Shown here piece after piece: positions 55,101 through 64,000 of a stretch of 64,000 bases of DNA. Position 1 is the first letter of the stretch; every line of letters begins with the position of its first letter. The translations under genes and the position numbers were made by a program. This DNA comes from Phlegmacium glaucopus (taxonomy: Eukaryota > Basidiomycota > Agaricomycetes > Agaricales > Cortinariaceae). The DNA is taken from assembly GCA_015039465.1 (NCBI GenBank), contig MU130570.1, forward strand, positions 135,428-199,427, in the 5' to 3' direction. The notes beneath the pieces were generated by a model that did not search any database, was not told the DNA's origin, and saw only the letters and a list, made by a program, of their open reading frames with translations.

Positions 55101-56072
55101 TAGACCCATCGCCACATGGAATTCCGCAATGTTGAGCTTGCCACGATCATTGATATCAGCCAAACCCCTGAGATCGAAGTCAACAAAACCATATAATTTA
55201 AGCAGCCTAAAAACTTACCAGATACGAGCTAAATCATCTTTGGGCAAACCGCTGGCACCGAAAATACTCAAGGCATTCCCGCCGTCGATAAATTTCGTAT
55301 TCTGCGCATCCCAAGACCTGAAGATATCATTGTACTTTTTTTTCTCGGCTTTGGTCAAGACCCATGACAGCTGTTGGGTTGGAGCACCGCGATGTTCTTC
55401 GTTGTGTTGTGCCATCGATGAAACGAGATTCTGCTGCTGCTGCGGCAGTTGCGGGATACCGCCAGCGCCATAGGGTGCGGACGTATTTATGGGCATGAAG
55501 GTCTGAGTCATCATTTGGAGTCGAGGATCAATCATTCCAGTCGGTTGGGCAATGAGTGGTCCACGACCAGCATAGCCAGTAGGTTGCGGAACCAGTCCGC
55601 CGCCACCAAAGCCCGGAGATGCACTCAAGAGATTATTGTTGAGCTGCTGCTGAGGAGGCGGAAAGTTCAAGAAACTGGGGCCTTGATTCGGTTGTGCGAA
55701 CTGTGAGGGTATGGGTGGAACTGGAGGTGGTGGTGGACGGTTTTGTTGTTGTATATTACTGCCCATAAAACCCGTAGGTTGTGACTGAAGAAACCCCGAT
55801 CCACCAGGAAAGCCTGTCTGCTGAGGTTGTTGAATACCCATCGGACGCTGTCCCGGAAATCCTGTTTGCTGTGGTAACATACCGCCTGGGTTTTGAGGCC
55901 CCAACCCTCCTGATTGAAATTGCTGCTGGGGCTGAAACTGCGGATTCTGGGGTTGGAATTGGGGATTTTGAGGCTGGAATTGGGGATTTTGTTGCATTTG
56001 TGGGTTACCCGGATATCCCGTTTGCATTGGGTATTGAAAGCCCTGCTGGCCCTGGCCCCATTGTGCAGCCAT
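49135..56072 (-). CDS. Intersectin-like endocytic scaffold (EH, WH2, SH3x2, DH-PH)
   Basis: Start at 56072. Clear exons are 56072-55219, 55167-55091, 55039-52379, 52323-52270, 52213-52085, 52033-51866, 51702-50933 and 50867-50799, then about ten short exons to the stop at 49135-49137. Order: Gln/Pro-rich N-terminus, one EH domain (WVLTKAEKKKYNDIF.. to ..LADINDRGKLNIAEF), coiled coil, Arg/Asp repeats, Pro/Ala-rich part, WH2 motif (NLLMQSIQGGLMLRPTKT), SH3 (RSLYAFEGDGPEDLSF..WWYGTI), second SH3 (KAIYAYASDNSDELTF..EEWWKAE), acidic linker, RhoGEF DH domain (KRQEAIFELINTEVAYVRDL..) and PH domain (KQGTLLKAKSRRKLYAFLCSD..). This matches the long form of Cryptococcus Cin1, an intersectin that couples endocytosis, actin nucleation and Cdc42-type GTPase activation. 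The N-terminal half alone would be called Pan1-like. More than 1800 residues; no defect seen. Confidence 0.85.
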
Positions 56073-56455
56073 GGTGGTGAGACCGAGTAGACTTCTTATG
56101 TTGTCAAATATTTATCGTGATCTATTTATTTAAATGGTTACATAATTAGATATCGTAGAGATGCTACTTACTAAGTAGTAATGCAATTGTCCAACGGCCT
56201 ACAGATGGAGAGCTCAAGCTAATGAGAGTAGATTCGGACGTTCATCCACGTTGTATAGACTTGACAAGTCTATAATTGGATGTGAAATTTGAGAAGGTTG
56301 AACACGTAGGTACCTGGCATCTGATCAAAAGCCAGTGTGTCCTGCTAATAAAAGGAAAAATACTCGCCAATTTGGGAAAGCCTTTGATTGTATTCTGCTA
56401 CGGCCCGCATGCCTTTGAAGTATATATACTCGATGTCTACAGTCACTTCTTTAAA
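56073..56455. promoter_or_regulatory. Divergent promoter region
   Basis: About 380 bp between the start codons of the intersectin-like gene and the F-box gene. The open frame continues upstream of the F-box ATG without another good start. No specific motif is named. Confidence 0.35.
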
Positions 56456-57904
56456 ATGTGGACCAACGACGTTGCTTCAGCGCGCTCTCTGCTCAACGAA
56501 ACTGTGCCAATATCCAGTCTCCCAACAGAAATACTCGAACATATTTTCCACTTCTGCGTCTCTTGGCTTTACCGTTACTTAAAACCAAAACATGGCTTGG
56601 CTTGGACCCAAGTCTGCTTCTCATGGCGAACGATCTCTTTCAACTCGAGCAGACTCTGGCAGCGCATCGACCTCTGCAATTCCCGTTACGCGGACCAGTT
56701 TCTCGTCCGTTCGAAAGAAGCTCCTCTATCACTCATCTCTACTTCGCTACTGAAATTGACAACCGATAACCTCGCCCTTCACGCTGCCCGTTTACAATCC
56801 ATTGACGTGTTCCTCTTCTCGGATGATATGGCCCATCTTTTTTCCAGCATTGGCAGCGGTCTAATGAATCTTATACATTTATCCCTAAGGATTCCACACA
56901 CCTCATCAACCTTACTTTTAGACATCCCCCTTCCTCGTGTGCGCCGCCTTGCGCTTGACTGCCTCGCTGTCCCTTGGAATAATTGCCGAGACCTCACCCA
57001 CCTCTCTCTTCGTGGTCTTGACCCCGAATCCTGCCCATCAATTTCACAATTCCATCAGCTGTTGGCACAATCCCCATACCTCGAATCCATACGCTTGGAG
57101 AATATCGTGCCCAAAAGTCGTGTTTTGGATGTCAATCTAACTCAACCTTTTCCACTTCTCCACCTCAAGGATATGACCATATCTTCGGAGCCACTTGTGA
57201 TCATCGCTCTTCTTAGCGGGGTGCTCCTTCCCGCAAGCACTCGATTACAACTCTACTTTTCCTTCTCCGAAAGCCTACAGTCCATCTTCCCTCATGGTAT
57301 TCCACAGATGAAGGTTGGCCATTGTCTCGACGCGAGTACCCTTCGTATTTCCCGCCACAGCGTGCGCTTCATCCTCAATAAAACTCAACGTTGGTCGGAA
57401 GATTTATCCAGGTCCTTGTTCTCCATTAGCTCGGCCTCACACGTTGCTATTCAAGTATGCGAGTCGGTCCACCACCTTCTCGACACGTGTTGTATAACTA
57501 CCCTAGAGTTAAACACGGGTGTTCTATTCGACATACCTAATCACCACATGCATCGTCTTCTTGCCAGCCTCACTAATCTCGAAACCTTATCGTTGGCATA
57601 CAATAACCTTGAAGAAATATTGAAGATCCTTAGCGCACTCCAACCGCCACATTTTAATCTGCTCTGTCCCCGACTTCTGGAAGTATCTTTCAGCAAGCCA
57701 ACTGATATGTGGTGGCAATTTGGTGAAAGATGGCTTGATTCTATTATCGAGTTAGCACGAGTACGACAACACCACTCCCTTCCAATTCACACATTCGAGT
57801 TCTTCCAGTGTCATGGTGTTTCTCATACGACCGTAGAAAGACTCCAAGAAATCGTACCGTTGGTGAAATTTTCAGAGTCCATTGCAAAGGGAGGATTTTA
57901 TTGA
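56456..57904 (+). CDS. F-box protein, intronless
   Basis: 482 residues from the ATG at 56456. The F-box is PISSLPTEILEHIFHFCV (about residues 18-35), followed by AWTQVCFSWRTISFNSSRLW, the usual Agaricomycete F-box core. The remainder is Leu-rich with recurring L..L.L patterns (LMNLIHLSLRIP, RDLTHLSLRGLD, LTNLETLSLAYNNL), indicating a leucine-rich-repeat-like solenoid. Expected role: substrate receptor of an SCF ubiquitin ligase; substrate unknown. It belongs to a hugely expanded family, and no paralogue in this window is a close match. Confidence 0.8.
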   Translation: MWTNDVASARSLLNETVPISSLPTEILEHIFHFCVSWLYRYLKPKHGLAWTQVCFSWRTISFNSSRLWQRIDLCNSRYADQFLVRSKEAPLSLISTSLLKLTTDNLALHAARLQSIDVFLFSDDMAHLFSSIGSGLMNLIHLSLRIPHTSSTLLLDIPLPRVRRLALDCLAVPWNNCRDLTHLSLRGLDPESCPSISQFHQLLAQSPYLESIRLENIVPKSRVLDVNLTQPFPLLHLKDMTISSEPLVIIALLSGVLLPASTRLQLYFSFSESLQSIFPHGIPQMKVGHCLDASTLRISRHSVRFILNKTQRWSEDLSRSLFSISSASHVAIQVCESVHHLLDTCCITTLELNTGVLFDIPNHHMHRLLASLTNLETLSLAYNNLEEILKILSALQPPHFNLLCPRLLEVSFSKPTDMWWQFGERWLDSIIELARVRQHHSLPIHTFEFFQCHGVSHTTVERLQEIVPLVKFSESIAKGGFY

Positions 57905-59268
57905 TGTTATCGGATAGATCAAGATGATCATGCGACTGTAAAAAAATCTTATTATACATACTGAAGGGTGTTCAAATCACTACAGAATCGATGTCTTTAA
58001 CTTTTTCATTCCCGATGCGCATAGGATGGACCTATCGTCCCCGAGACATGCGGCTTTCCAATGATCTTATCAAGCTCCATCTTACATAAAATATAGCAGG
58101 TCAGTTGGGCAAAGTCTTGTACAGGTTCAAACACCGCATTGACGACGCAACTCAAGTCGAGTACTTACTTACTAGGGGTTACTTATCACCGAACAGTAGG
58201 CACGTCCTGCCAGAACTTGCGAAAATCGGCAAAAGCCACTTTTAGAATTCGAGCCTCGGAAGCACCTCTTAGGAAATTTCACGTTATCAATGTATCGATA
58301 GGATTCATTCTACATCAATTCTACATACCCCATCTGCTGGCAACAAAAGAAGCAAACACGGACGAGGTGTCGACACTTTTTACAAAAGGCCGAATATAAC
58401 GCATTACCATCCCTATTACATAGTAGCCGCCTTGAACCGCAAACACCTTTGCTCTAAAACAAGGAGTTGAAGGTCCTTTTTTTATAAAAAAAAAAGGACT
58501 TCTGAGCATGGTTGCCGAGCTGGGATAGAAGTGCTCTTTTTTTTCGAGGATTCTTGACGGCGTTCCTGTCAATGATGCAGGTAGGCATGGATCGATTAAT
58601 ATTAAAACTATCACTCTCCGAAATTTTCGGATTGCCGAGGAATGGTGATGAAAAGGCCCAAGGCTTACTGAAAGTAGGTTCAAGGCAAAAAAGAATCGAA
58701 GGCGACGCTCGCAGGAAATGGCCATGGGGTTTACTTACTATGTTACTGTACCTGAGGTAGTGCGGGAATCTCGGACTAGAGACAAGAGGAAAAACTAAAG
58801 GCTTGCATTACGTCGTGGGTCAAATGCCATGATTTCAATCGGACTCGGGTGTGGTAGATTTTTTACGTGCAAGTTAGATGGATATTTCCTAATGCAAGAA
58901 GAGGAAACGATGTAAAGGCCATCGTTTAACAGCTTAATGGGGTGTTTGCCGAACTTGAGGACCGTCGTATCGTCTCTAGGTATGGAATATTTCATCAACC
59001 AGACTTCCTATTCACAGGTTAGCACCTCGGTTTGGTACAGCGAAGTAACGGCCGTTTCATGAAAGCTTGAAGTAGCAACGCGAAGAGATACAGACGTCGG
59101 CGCAGCGCGTGGCGCAACTGGTTATGTGCCATGTGCAATTCCGGCATGTTCCAGTAGACTCGCTACCAGTACGTTATGCGGTGTCAGCATCCAAATAGGT
59201 GCAACATCAACCACAACAAGGACAACATCACCTGTCGGACTTCGAAAATAAGGGACACCACATAACGA
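57905..59268. other. Intergenic, no gene seen
   Basis: Short open frames only. A T/A-rich hairpin (GTCCTTTTTTTATA and its inverse, about 58472-58500) is the only structure noted. Confidence 0.35.
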
Positions 59269-60204
59269 CTGGGAGCAACGGACCACTTTTAAGGGAGTCT
59301 CGAAGTGTGACAGGGACTTAGCCAAATTTCGTGTTCGCGTTGCCACTTGTGTGTCTCGTTTGCTCGTTTCCCTTTATTTATCCCACAAAATTTTTGTATA
59401 TTTTATGAAATACAATTCAATGGTTCAATGCTATACTACAAGTGCTGCTACTGAGGGGGTGAATGGGTCTGGTAGTGGTAAATTGGGGTTTTGTATGAGA
59501 TGACAAAGGTTGGTTGGGTGGATTCATGTGAGGTTGCCACCAGAATTAAGGAATGTTTGGTGATTCAAAGGAAGGAAATGAGTAATGGAAAGGGTGAGTA
59601 GTAAGGGGAAGGGTAGTACATCAAGTTCGAGCATGGGTTTTGTGTGAAATTGGAATGGTGGGTGGTAAGAGTTGGTGTCATTAGCATGGGGTGTGTGTAT
59701 AGCAAGAGAAGCAGGTGACAGCTGTACTCGAGATGATAGAGAAGCAATTCAATGAGACCAAACATCAAAGGAATGGGAAGAGGTAAAAAGACAAGAGAAG
59801 AGGCAAGGCAGTTGGTGGAAGAGACTAAGCATGTAACAATGTTGCATTGGAAGCTCAGAAATGTGAAGAGGAGGCCAAGGTTCATGAAAGAGAAACAAGA
59901 CGACGAGAATAAGAAGCAGTGAAAACAGCAGTGAAGGTCCAAGAGCAAGAACAGCGGGCCAAGAGGGATACAAGTGCCAGATGAAGATTAGTGGCCTTGT
60001 AAAAGATGGTATTGTTATGGCAGATTGACAGCGAGACTTCAGAATCTCAGCAAGGGAAATGATATGTGAGCTTAGATGGGTTGGATGACGAGAACAATGA
60101 TGATTCAGATGAAAGCGATGTTAGGATGCATTAGAATTACCCAAAATTTCACTAAGTCCTTTGTGACATGTGTGACTCCCTTAAAAGTGGTCCGTTGCTC
60201 CCAG
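59269..60204. mobile_element. Inverted-repeat-bounded relic, 936 bp
   Basis: A perfect 31-bp inverted repeat beginning CTGGGAGCAACGGACCACTT stands at 59269-59299 and 60174-60204. Similarity continues inward, with gaps, for another ~35 bp (..GGGACTTAGCCAAATTTC.. against ..GGACTTAGTGAAATTTTG..). The interior is AG-rich on the plus strand and has a decayed Lys/Arg/Glu-rich open stretch (KKTREEARQLVEETKH, about 59780), possibly a transposon-protein tail. No target duplication was recognised. Confidence 0.5.
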
Positions 60205-60353
60205 CCGCTTCTGACGAAGCTTAGCGGAGTTGAAAGAAGCGGTTGGTCACGAGCCTAATGTTCCAGTTGTATACTCGGAAAATGTTCAAACTCCGATGAA
60301 ATTTCACAGGCGCTAAACTGCTCAGTGCTAGTGAGACGCCATCATCGACGACG

Positions 60354-62020
60354 ATGAGCACCGAAGCAGATCCTCTTCTAGCTCTTCGTCAAGCTATCAA
60401 ATCGCGAACTAAGATTACATACTCAAACGACTCAGGACCATGTTCTTCTCTCCCAAACGCCACTCAACTCGTCCTCTCCAGCAAACCATTTCCAAAAGCT
60501 AGTCGAACTCGTTATCGAAAACCAGACACTCCATCCGATTTCTATCTCCTGGATGCGTTATATGTTGCATGGCTATTACGTGAAGCTCCTGGAGCAGAGT
60601 ATATGAAACAGCTTAGGGAGTATGGATTGTCAGCTGGGTTCGTCAGTGTTACGGAGCGGAAACATGTTACAGATTGGTTAGAGGGCAAAATATCCGATAA
60701 TGAACGTATCGCGCCGCTGACTTGTGAGTTACATCTAAATAATCTGAGTCGCTAAAATCCACAATTGTCTAGCTGAATCAACAACTCCTCCTGGAACACC
60801 CCCTCGAACAACGTCGACTGGCCATGGGTTATCAGCCACTCCACGGACGCGTGCCACTGAAGCTAGTACATCAACACCTTCCAAAAAACGATACCTAGCG
60901 GATACTCAAGACGTTGAAGTTGTTAAAAAAATTAAACAAAACGAGGTTGAGCTCAGAGATCGCAATTCCGTCCTGCGAGGAATAAAACCAAATGTAAGAG
61001 AATTGTATATGCTTCCATGCGATACGTTATCAATCGGATTTTAATTGATTTTTGTTAGAATTTTGCTGCTGTCCGGACAGCTTATGCCGACAAACTGAAG
61101 AAATTGAAGGAAGCCAGCAGGTCAGGCGCAATCCCGGCGCCCGCTACTCCTACTACAGGTCAGTTCCTTTTTCTCTTTGAGTCTTTTCTCAAGAACTGTA
61201 ATTTCCCAACCAACCTTTTCCAGATCCCAAGATGCTAGCTCGTAAAGCTCGTACGTTTCCGATGTCACGGAATAAGAAATTTTCTACTGACTCAGAATCC
61301 TTAGGCAACAACCAACCAATTATCATGATATCTTCTTCTCCAACCGCCCTCATCACAATGCACAATGTCAAACGATTTCTCGAAGAGGCGACGTATGTCA
61401 TTTTAATTATCTACTGTTCTTTATTAGCGGCTTAGGCTTCTCAAAAAATTTCAGGTTTGAGCCTTCCCAAGATGCTCGCGCCCGAGCTAGTGCCGAGGGT
61501 AATATGCGCCCTGAAGATCTCATACCAATATATAGAAAACGTACAACCATCGATCCGAGTGGAAAGGAGACAGTGACACAAGCAAAGTATTTCGTTGTCG
61601 ATAGTGTGGAAGCCCTTTCAAAATTTGGTACCGATGCATGGGAGCGTGTCGTCTGTGTGATGACGACTGGTCAGGCATGGCAATTTCGTCCTTATAAATG
61701 GAATGAACCTCGACAGTTATTCCATAATGGTGTGTTTTATTTAACCCATCCGGGTTTCGTCGAAAATCTGACAGGGTTTGTAGTCAAGGGAATTTACGTT
61801 TCGTGGTCAAATGATCCTCCGAACACGAAAATCAAGGACTGGAATGTTACAGAGCTCAAGGTAAGCTACTTTTTTTTTACTTTTTCATGATGTCTTTTCT
61901 GAAGTTTGTTGTTAGATTGATCCTCATAGACGCCACGTCGATAAATCAGTTGTTGCTCATTTTTGGAAGATATTGGATACGTGGATACAAGTCAACAAAC
62001 CATGGTTAATGAAGGCCTGA
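60354..62020 (+). CDS. CDC73: Cdc73/parafibromin subunit of the Paf1 complex
   Basis: Exons 60354-60723, 60773-60993, 61059-61158, 61224-61392, 61455-61860 and 61916-62020 join in frame to 456 residues. The N-terminus has DPLLALRQAIKSRTKITYSN and DFYLLDALYVAWLL, typical of Cdc73. The C-terminal domain has the Ras-like fold seen in yeast Cdc73: TFEPSQDARAR.., YFVVDSVEALSKFGTDAWERVVCV (split here only for length), FRPYKWNEPRQLF, YVSWSNDPPNTKIKDWNV and HRRHVDKSVVAHFWKILD. Cdc73 works in the nucleus with RNA polymerase II during elongation and supports histone H2B ubiquitylation and H3K4 methylation. Length matches fungal orthologues (~390-460). No defect seen. Confidence 0.95.
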
Positions 62021-63864
62021 CATCTCCAACTCTCTAATGCATGGCAAGGCATCATATACATTCATTAAAATCTATCATGTACCCTTGTGCACCATCAGTT
62101 ATCTCTGCGCCACCCCCACCCCATTGATTTGTCTGTCATTTCTTGACTGTAACCATACCATTAATACCTGCTATGATATGTACGTGTCTTCACCTGTTTT
62201 GTAACTCGATTCATGAAATTTTACGCTGTCCTTGCCGTTCGCCGCCGTCTGTGCTGTTGAACCTGGGGGGAAAAATGCCATGCACTTACGGGGTAACTGA
62301 CTCTAATGACCCACGTCACTGGTCTTGGACCTTCGATGATACCGATGCCACCGCTAGTTATATCAATAATACACAATCGTACAAACCCGACAAGCTGGCG
62401 TATTGGTTCTGTACACATCTAGATTTATCTATTCTTCGTCTGTCTTCTGGGCTTTGTTTAGTCCATCCCATAGTTCTTCTCCTTCGATCTATTACCCCGA
62501 CTTCTTCGAACTTCTTCGATATCCAAAAAGAATCCATCCCGCGCACGCTTGGCATGGTTTCATCCATTTTCGTTTAGACCACTGCCTCTACCACCTCCAG
62601 TAAAGCATGCCAGCATGCGGAAAATCAAGAAGAGATTATTGCGCTGGAAAAGAAAAAAATGTGCCGTCATTTTAGTACCGTTTTTATCTCCTCCGACGTT
62701 TTTGACGGAGTAATGATATTTCAGACGGCTCACACGTCTTGTAGGGAGTCACTGCTTACCTTGCATGCGTTTCGCCTTTTGCTTCCCTTGATGCTCCCCT
62801 TGCTAACCGCCACCGTGTGAGTTCGTTCCTCAAATACTGTTTCTGTGTCGGACCGATCTTCCTCATCACGCTAAAGGAATAAAGATAGGTGTGGATACGG
62901 GGTATGACATATTGCAACGGTTGCGTCATTTACCATTTTGCAGCTGCTACCATAACGAGTATCAAACGTTTTCTACATCGAGAAGGCTTAGAGGTCAACC
63001 CATACCACAGAGGTGTGCAAAGGATTGGTGAACTTACCATTAAATCTATTGGTGGCTCTGCTAGTACATTCGAAGTATTTCTCTGCTGCATATTGATGTC
63101 ACTTGCATTATCACCAGCCGACTGACGAGAGAGTGCTAGTGTGAACGAAGGAAAAGGCGTTCTGGGCATTGCCACTGGCATCTTCAATTTACTTTATATA
63201 TATCCCCAGAACGTCCAGCGCGCCGTGATGGGGGAGGAGGGGGGGGGGGATTTCGAAATTTCAAAAGGGTTTATCAATGGGGAGGGGATTTTCCACTTCA
63301 CTGGCTCTTAGCTTTTTGGAGACTTGGGGAGGTTTTTATAGGTTTTTATAGAAAATAAAATAAAAATTTGAGAAGTATACATAAACCTTTGGGCGCATTC
63401 CGTGAACCGGCGCGGACAGGTATGGTGGGAAGCGATTCTAAACGAAGCGTCCGTGGTCTCGGGGATCTATGAACAAAGAGTTCATTTAATCCTTCCTTTT
63501 CTTCTTCTTTCCAGTCTTTTTCCCTCCCTTCCCTTGCGATCATTCATATCTCATGTCATATTTTAGAGATGGGTAAAATTGTTAAAATTGAGGATTGTCA
63601 CTGGATGAACAAGATGGGGATCTCAAATCGTGACGTCAGGAGCTAGTCAGGGAATAGTCAGGGTCGTCTGCTTAGTGCTAGTGTCGAATTATAGGCTGAG
63701 TTATTCATAGCAGTGTATCCAAACTTGATAATTCCCGTGAACGTCTTGGATAAAACCCTGCATGAGGTATCCTTATACAAAGACCGAGGCATGAAGATTA
63801 GGGAGGAAAAAAAATCACATGTCGTTACGAAGGGTCCGAGGAGAGTTCTGTGATTATTCAACGT
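62021..63864. other. Intergenic, no gene established
   Basis: Open frames of 60-145 codons exist on both strands (for example 62143-62577 plus and 62930-63187 minus) but none shows a domain, signal peptide or convincing splice pattern. A G11 run lies at about 63240. Confidence 0.35.
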
Positions 63865-64000
63865 TCAACAAGCATCAAGTTCTGCAAGCCTCGCGTCCAG
63901 TAATTTTAGCACTGTGTCCATCCCAAGTAATACGCCTTTGTCAGGGCCTTCACCTGGTACAAAACGGGTATGCGCAAAATCGATAAGCTTCACGACAAAG
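63865..64000 (-). CDS. Inositol polyphosphate kinase, C-terminal end (partial)
   Basis: The minus strand from the right edge reads FVVKLIDFAHTRFVPGEGPD, then GVLLGMDTVLKLLDARLAEL and a stop at 63865-63867 (45 codons). KLIDFAHT is the metal-binding IDF motif of the IPK family (Kcs1/IP6K and IPMK/Arg82), and the GEGPDxGxxxGxxxxLxLL stretch is its usual C-terminal helix. Such enzymes add phosphates to inositol polyphosphates in nutrient and chromatin signalling. IPMK and IP6K cannot be told apart from this piece, although the ending directly after this helix is more like IPMK. Confidence 0.85.
   Translation of the reverse strand, partial: FVVKLIDFAHTRFVPGEGPDKGVLLGMDTVLKLLDARLAELDAC

Noticed and set aside
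55091..56072. Separate PAN1 gene ending before the SH3 domains
   Set aside because: The exon joins from EH through SH3 to the start of the DH domain remain in frame with good splice sites, so a single intersectin-like gene is simpler.
62143..62577. 145-codon open frame after CDC73
   Set aside because: No good start context, no domain and no splice-supported extension; probably 3' flank sequence.

Overview
The window is nuclear DNA of a basidiomycete fungus, most likely an Agaricomycete. The genes are broken by many short GT-AG introns (about 45-75 nt). The gene set is typical of mushrooms: a NACHT protein, F-box proteins, a FunK1-type kinase relic, a 7-transmembrane 'integral membrane' family member, a DUF6697-like protein and a one-exon P450-like protein. 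The species cannot be named from the sequence alone.

Layout. 1-582 holds the 5' end of a basic protein that runs off the left edge. 0.6-16.1 kb is a transposon graveyard: a 20-bp minisatellite, a degenerate LINE on the minus strand (gag-like ORF1, endonuclease, reverse transcriptase) split by at least four later insertions, a Ty1/copia RNase H relic, three hAT-like elements with 8-bp target duplications, two clean solo LTRs with 5-bp duplications, and a 1.36-kb repeat nested inside another copy of itself. 16.4-21.9 kb is the most unusual part: two tandem arrays with the same 76-bp period, each made of 73 constant bases plus 3 strongly variable bases. In family A the constant 73 bases, read on the minus strand, look exactly like a GTAAGT...CAACAG intron, so the variable triplet would be a one-codon exon. 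Family B, ending in A26, sits inside family A.

21.9-31.1 kb carries a G-domain GTPase (minus), a small kinase-like protein (plus), a FunK1 relic, a 7TM membrane protein, a fold-back element and a second, decayed kinase-like gene. 31.7-38.7 kb has a GH5 glucosidase of the cytosolic glycosylceramidase/steryl-glucosidase type ending in a CaaX-like CLVM, and a convergent NACHT gene. 39-42.3 kb is a patch of local duplications that triplicates the region upstream of a P450-like gene (42.3-43.5 kb). 43.5-57.9 kb is gene-dense: an F-box-like protein, a DUF6697-like coiled-coil protein, an SDR with 12 exons, a large intersectin-like endocytic scaffold (EH, coiled coil, WH2, two SH3, DH-PH) and an F-box protein. 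58-60.3 kb holds an inverted-repeat relic. 60.4-62.0 kb encodes Cdc73 of the Paf1 complex, and the right edge holds the C-terminus of an inositol polyphosphate kinase.

No pathway links these neighbours. They are ordinary dispersed fungal genes next to a repeat-rich block. Exon boundaries were worked out by eye from splice motifs and reading-frame continuity; boundaries given without 'about' close the frame when joined. Repeat edges supported by target-site duplications are firm to within a base or two.
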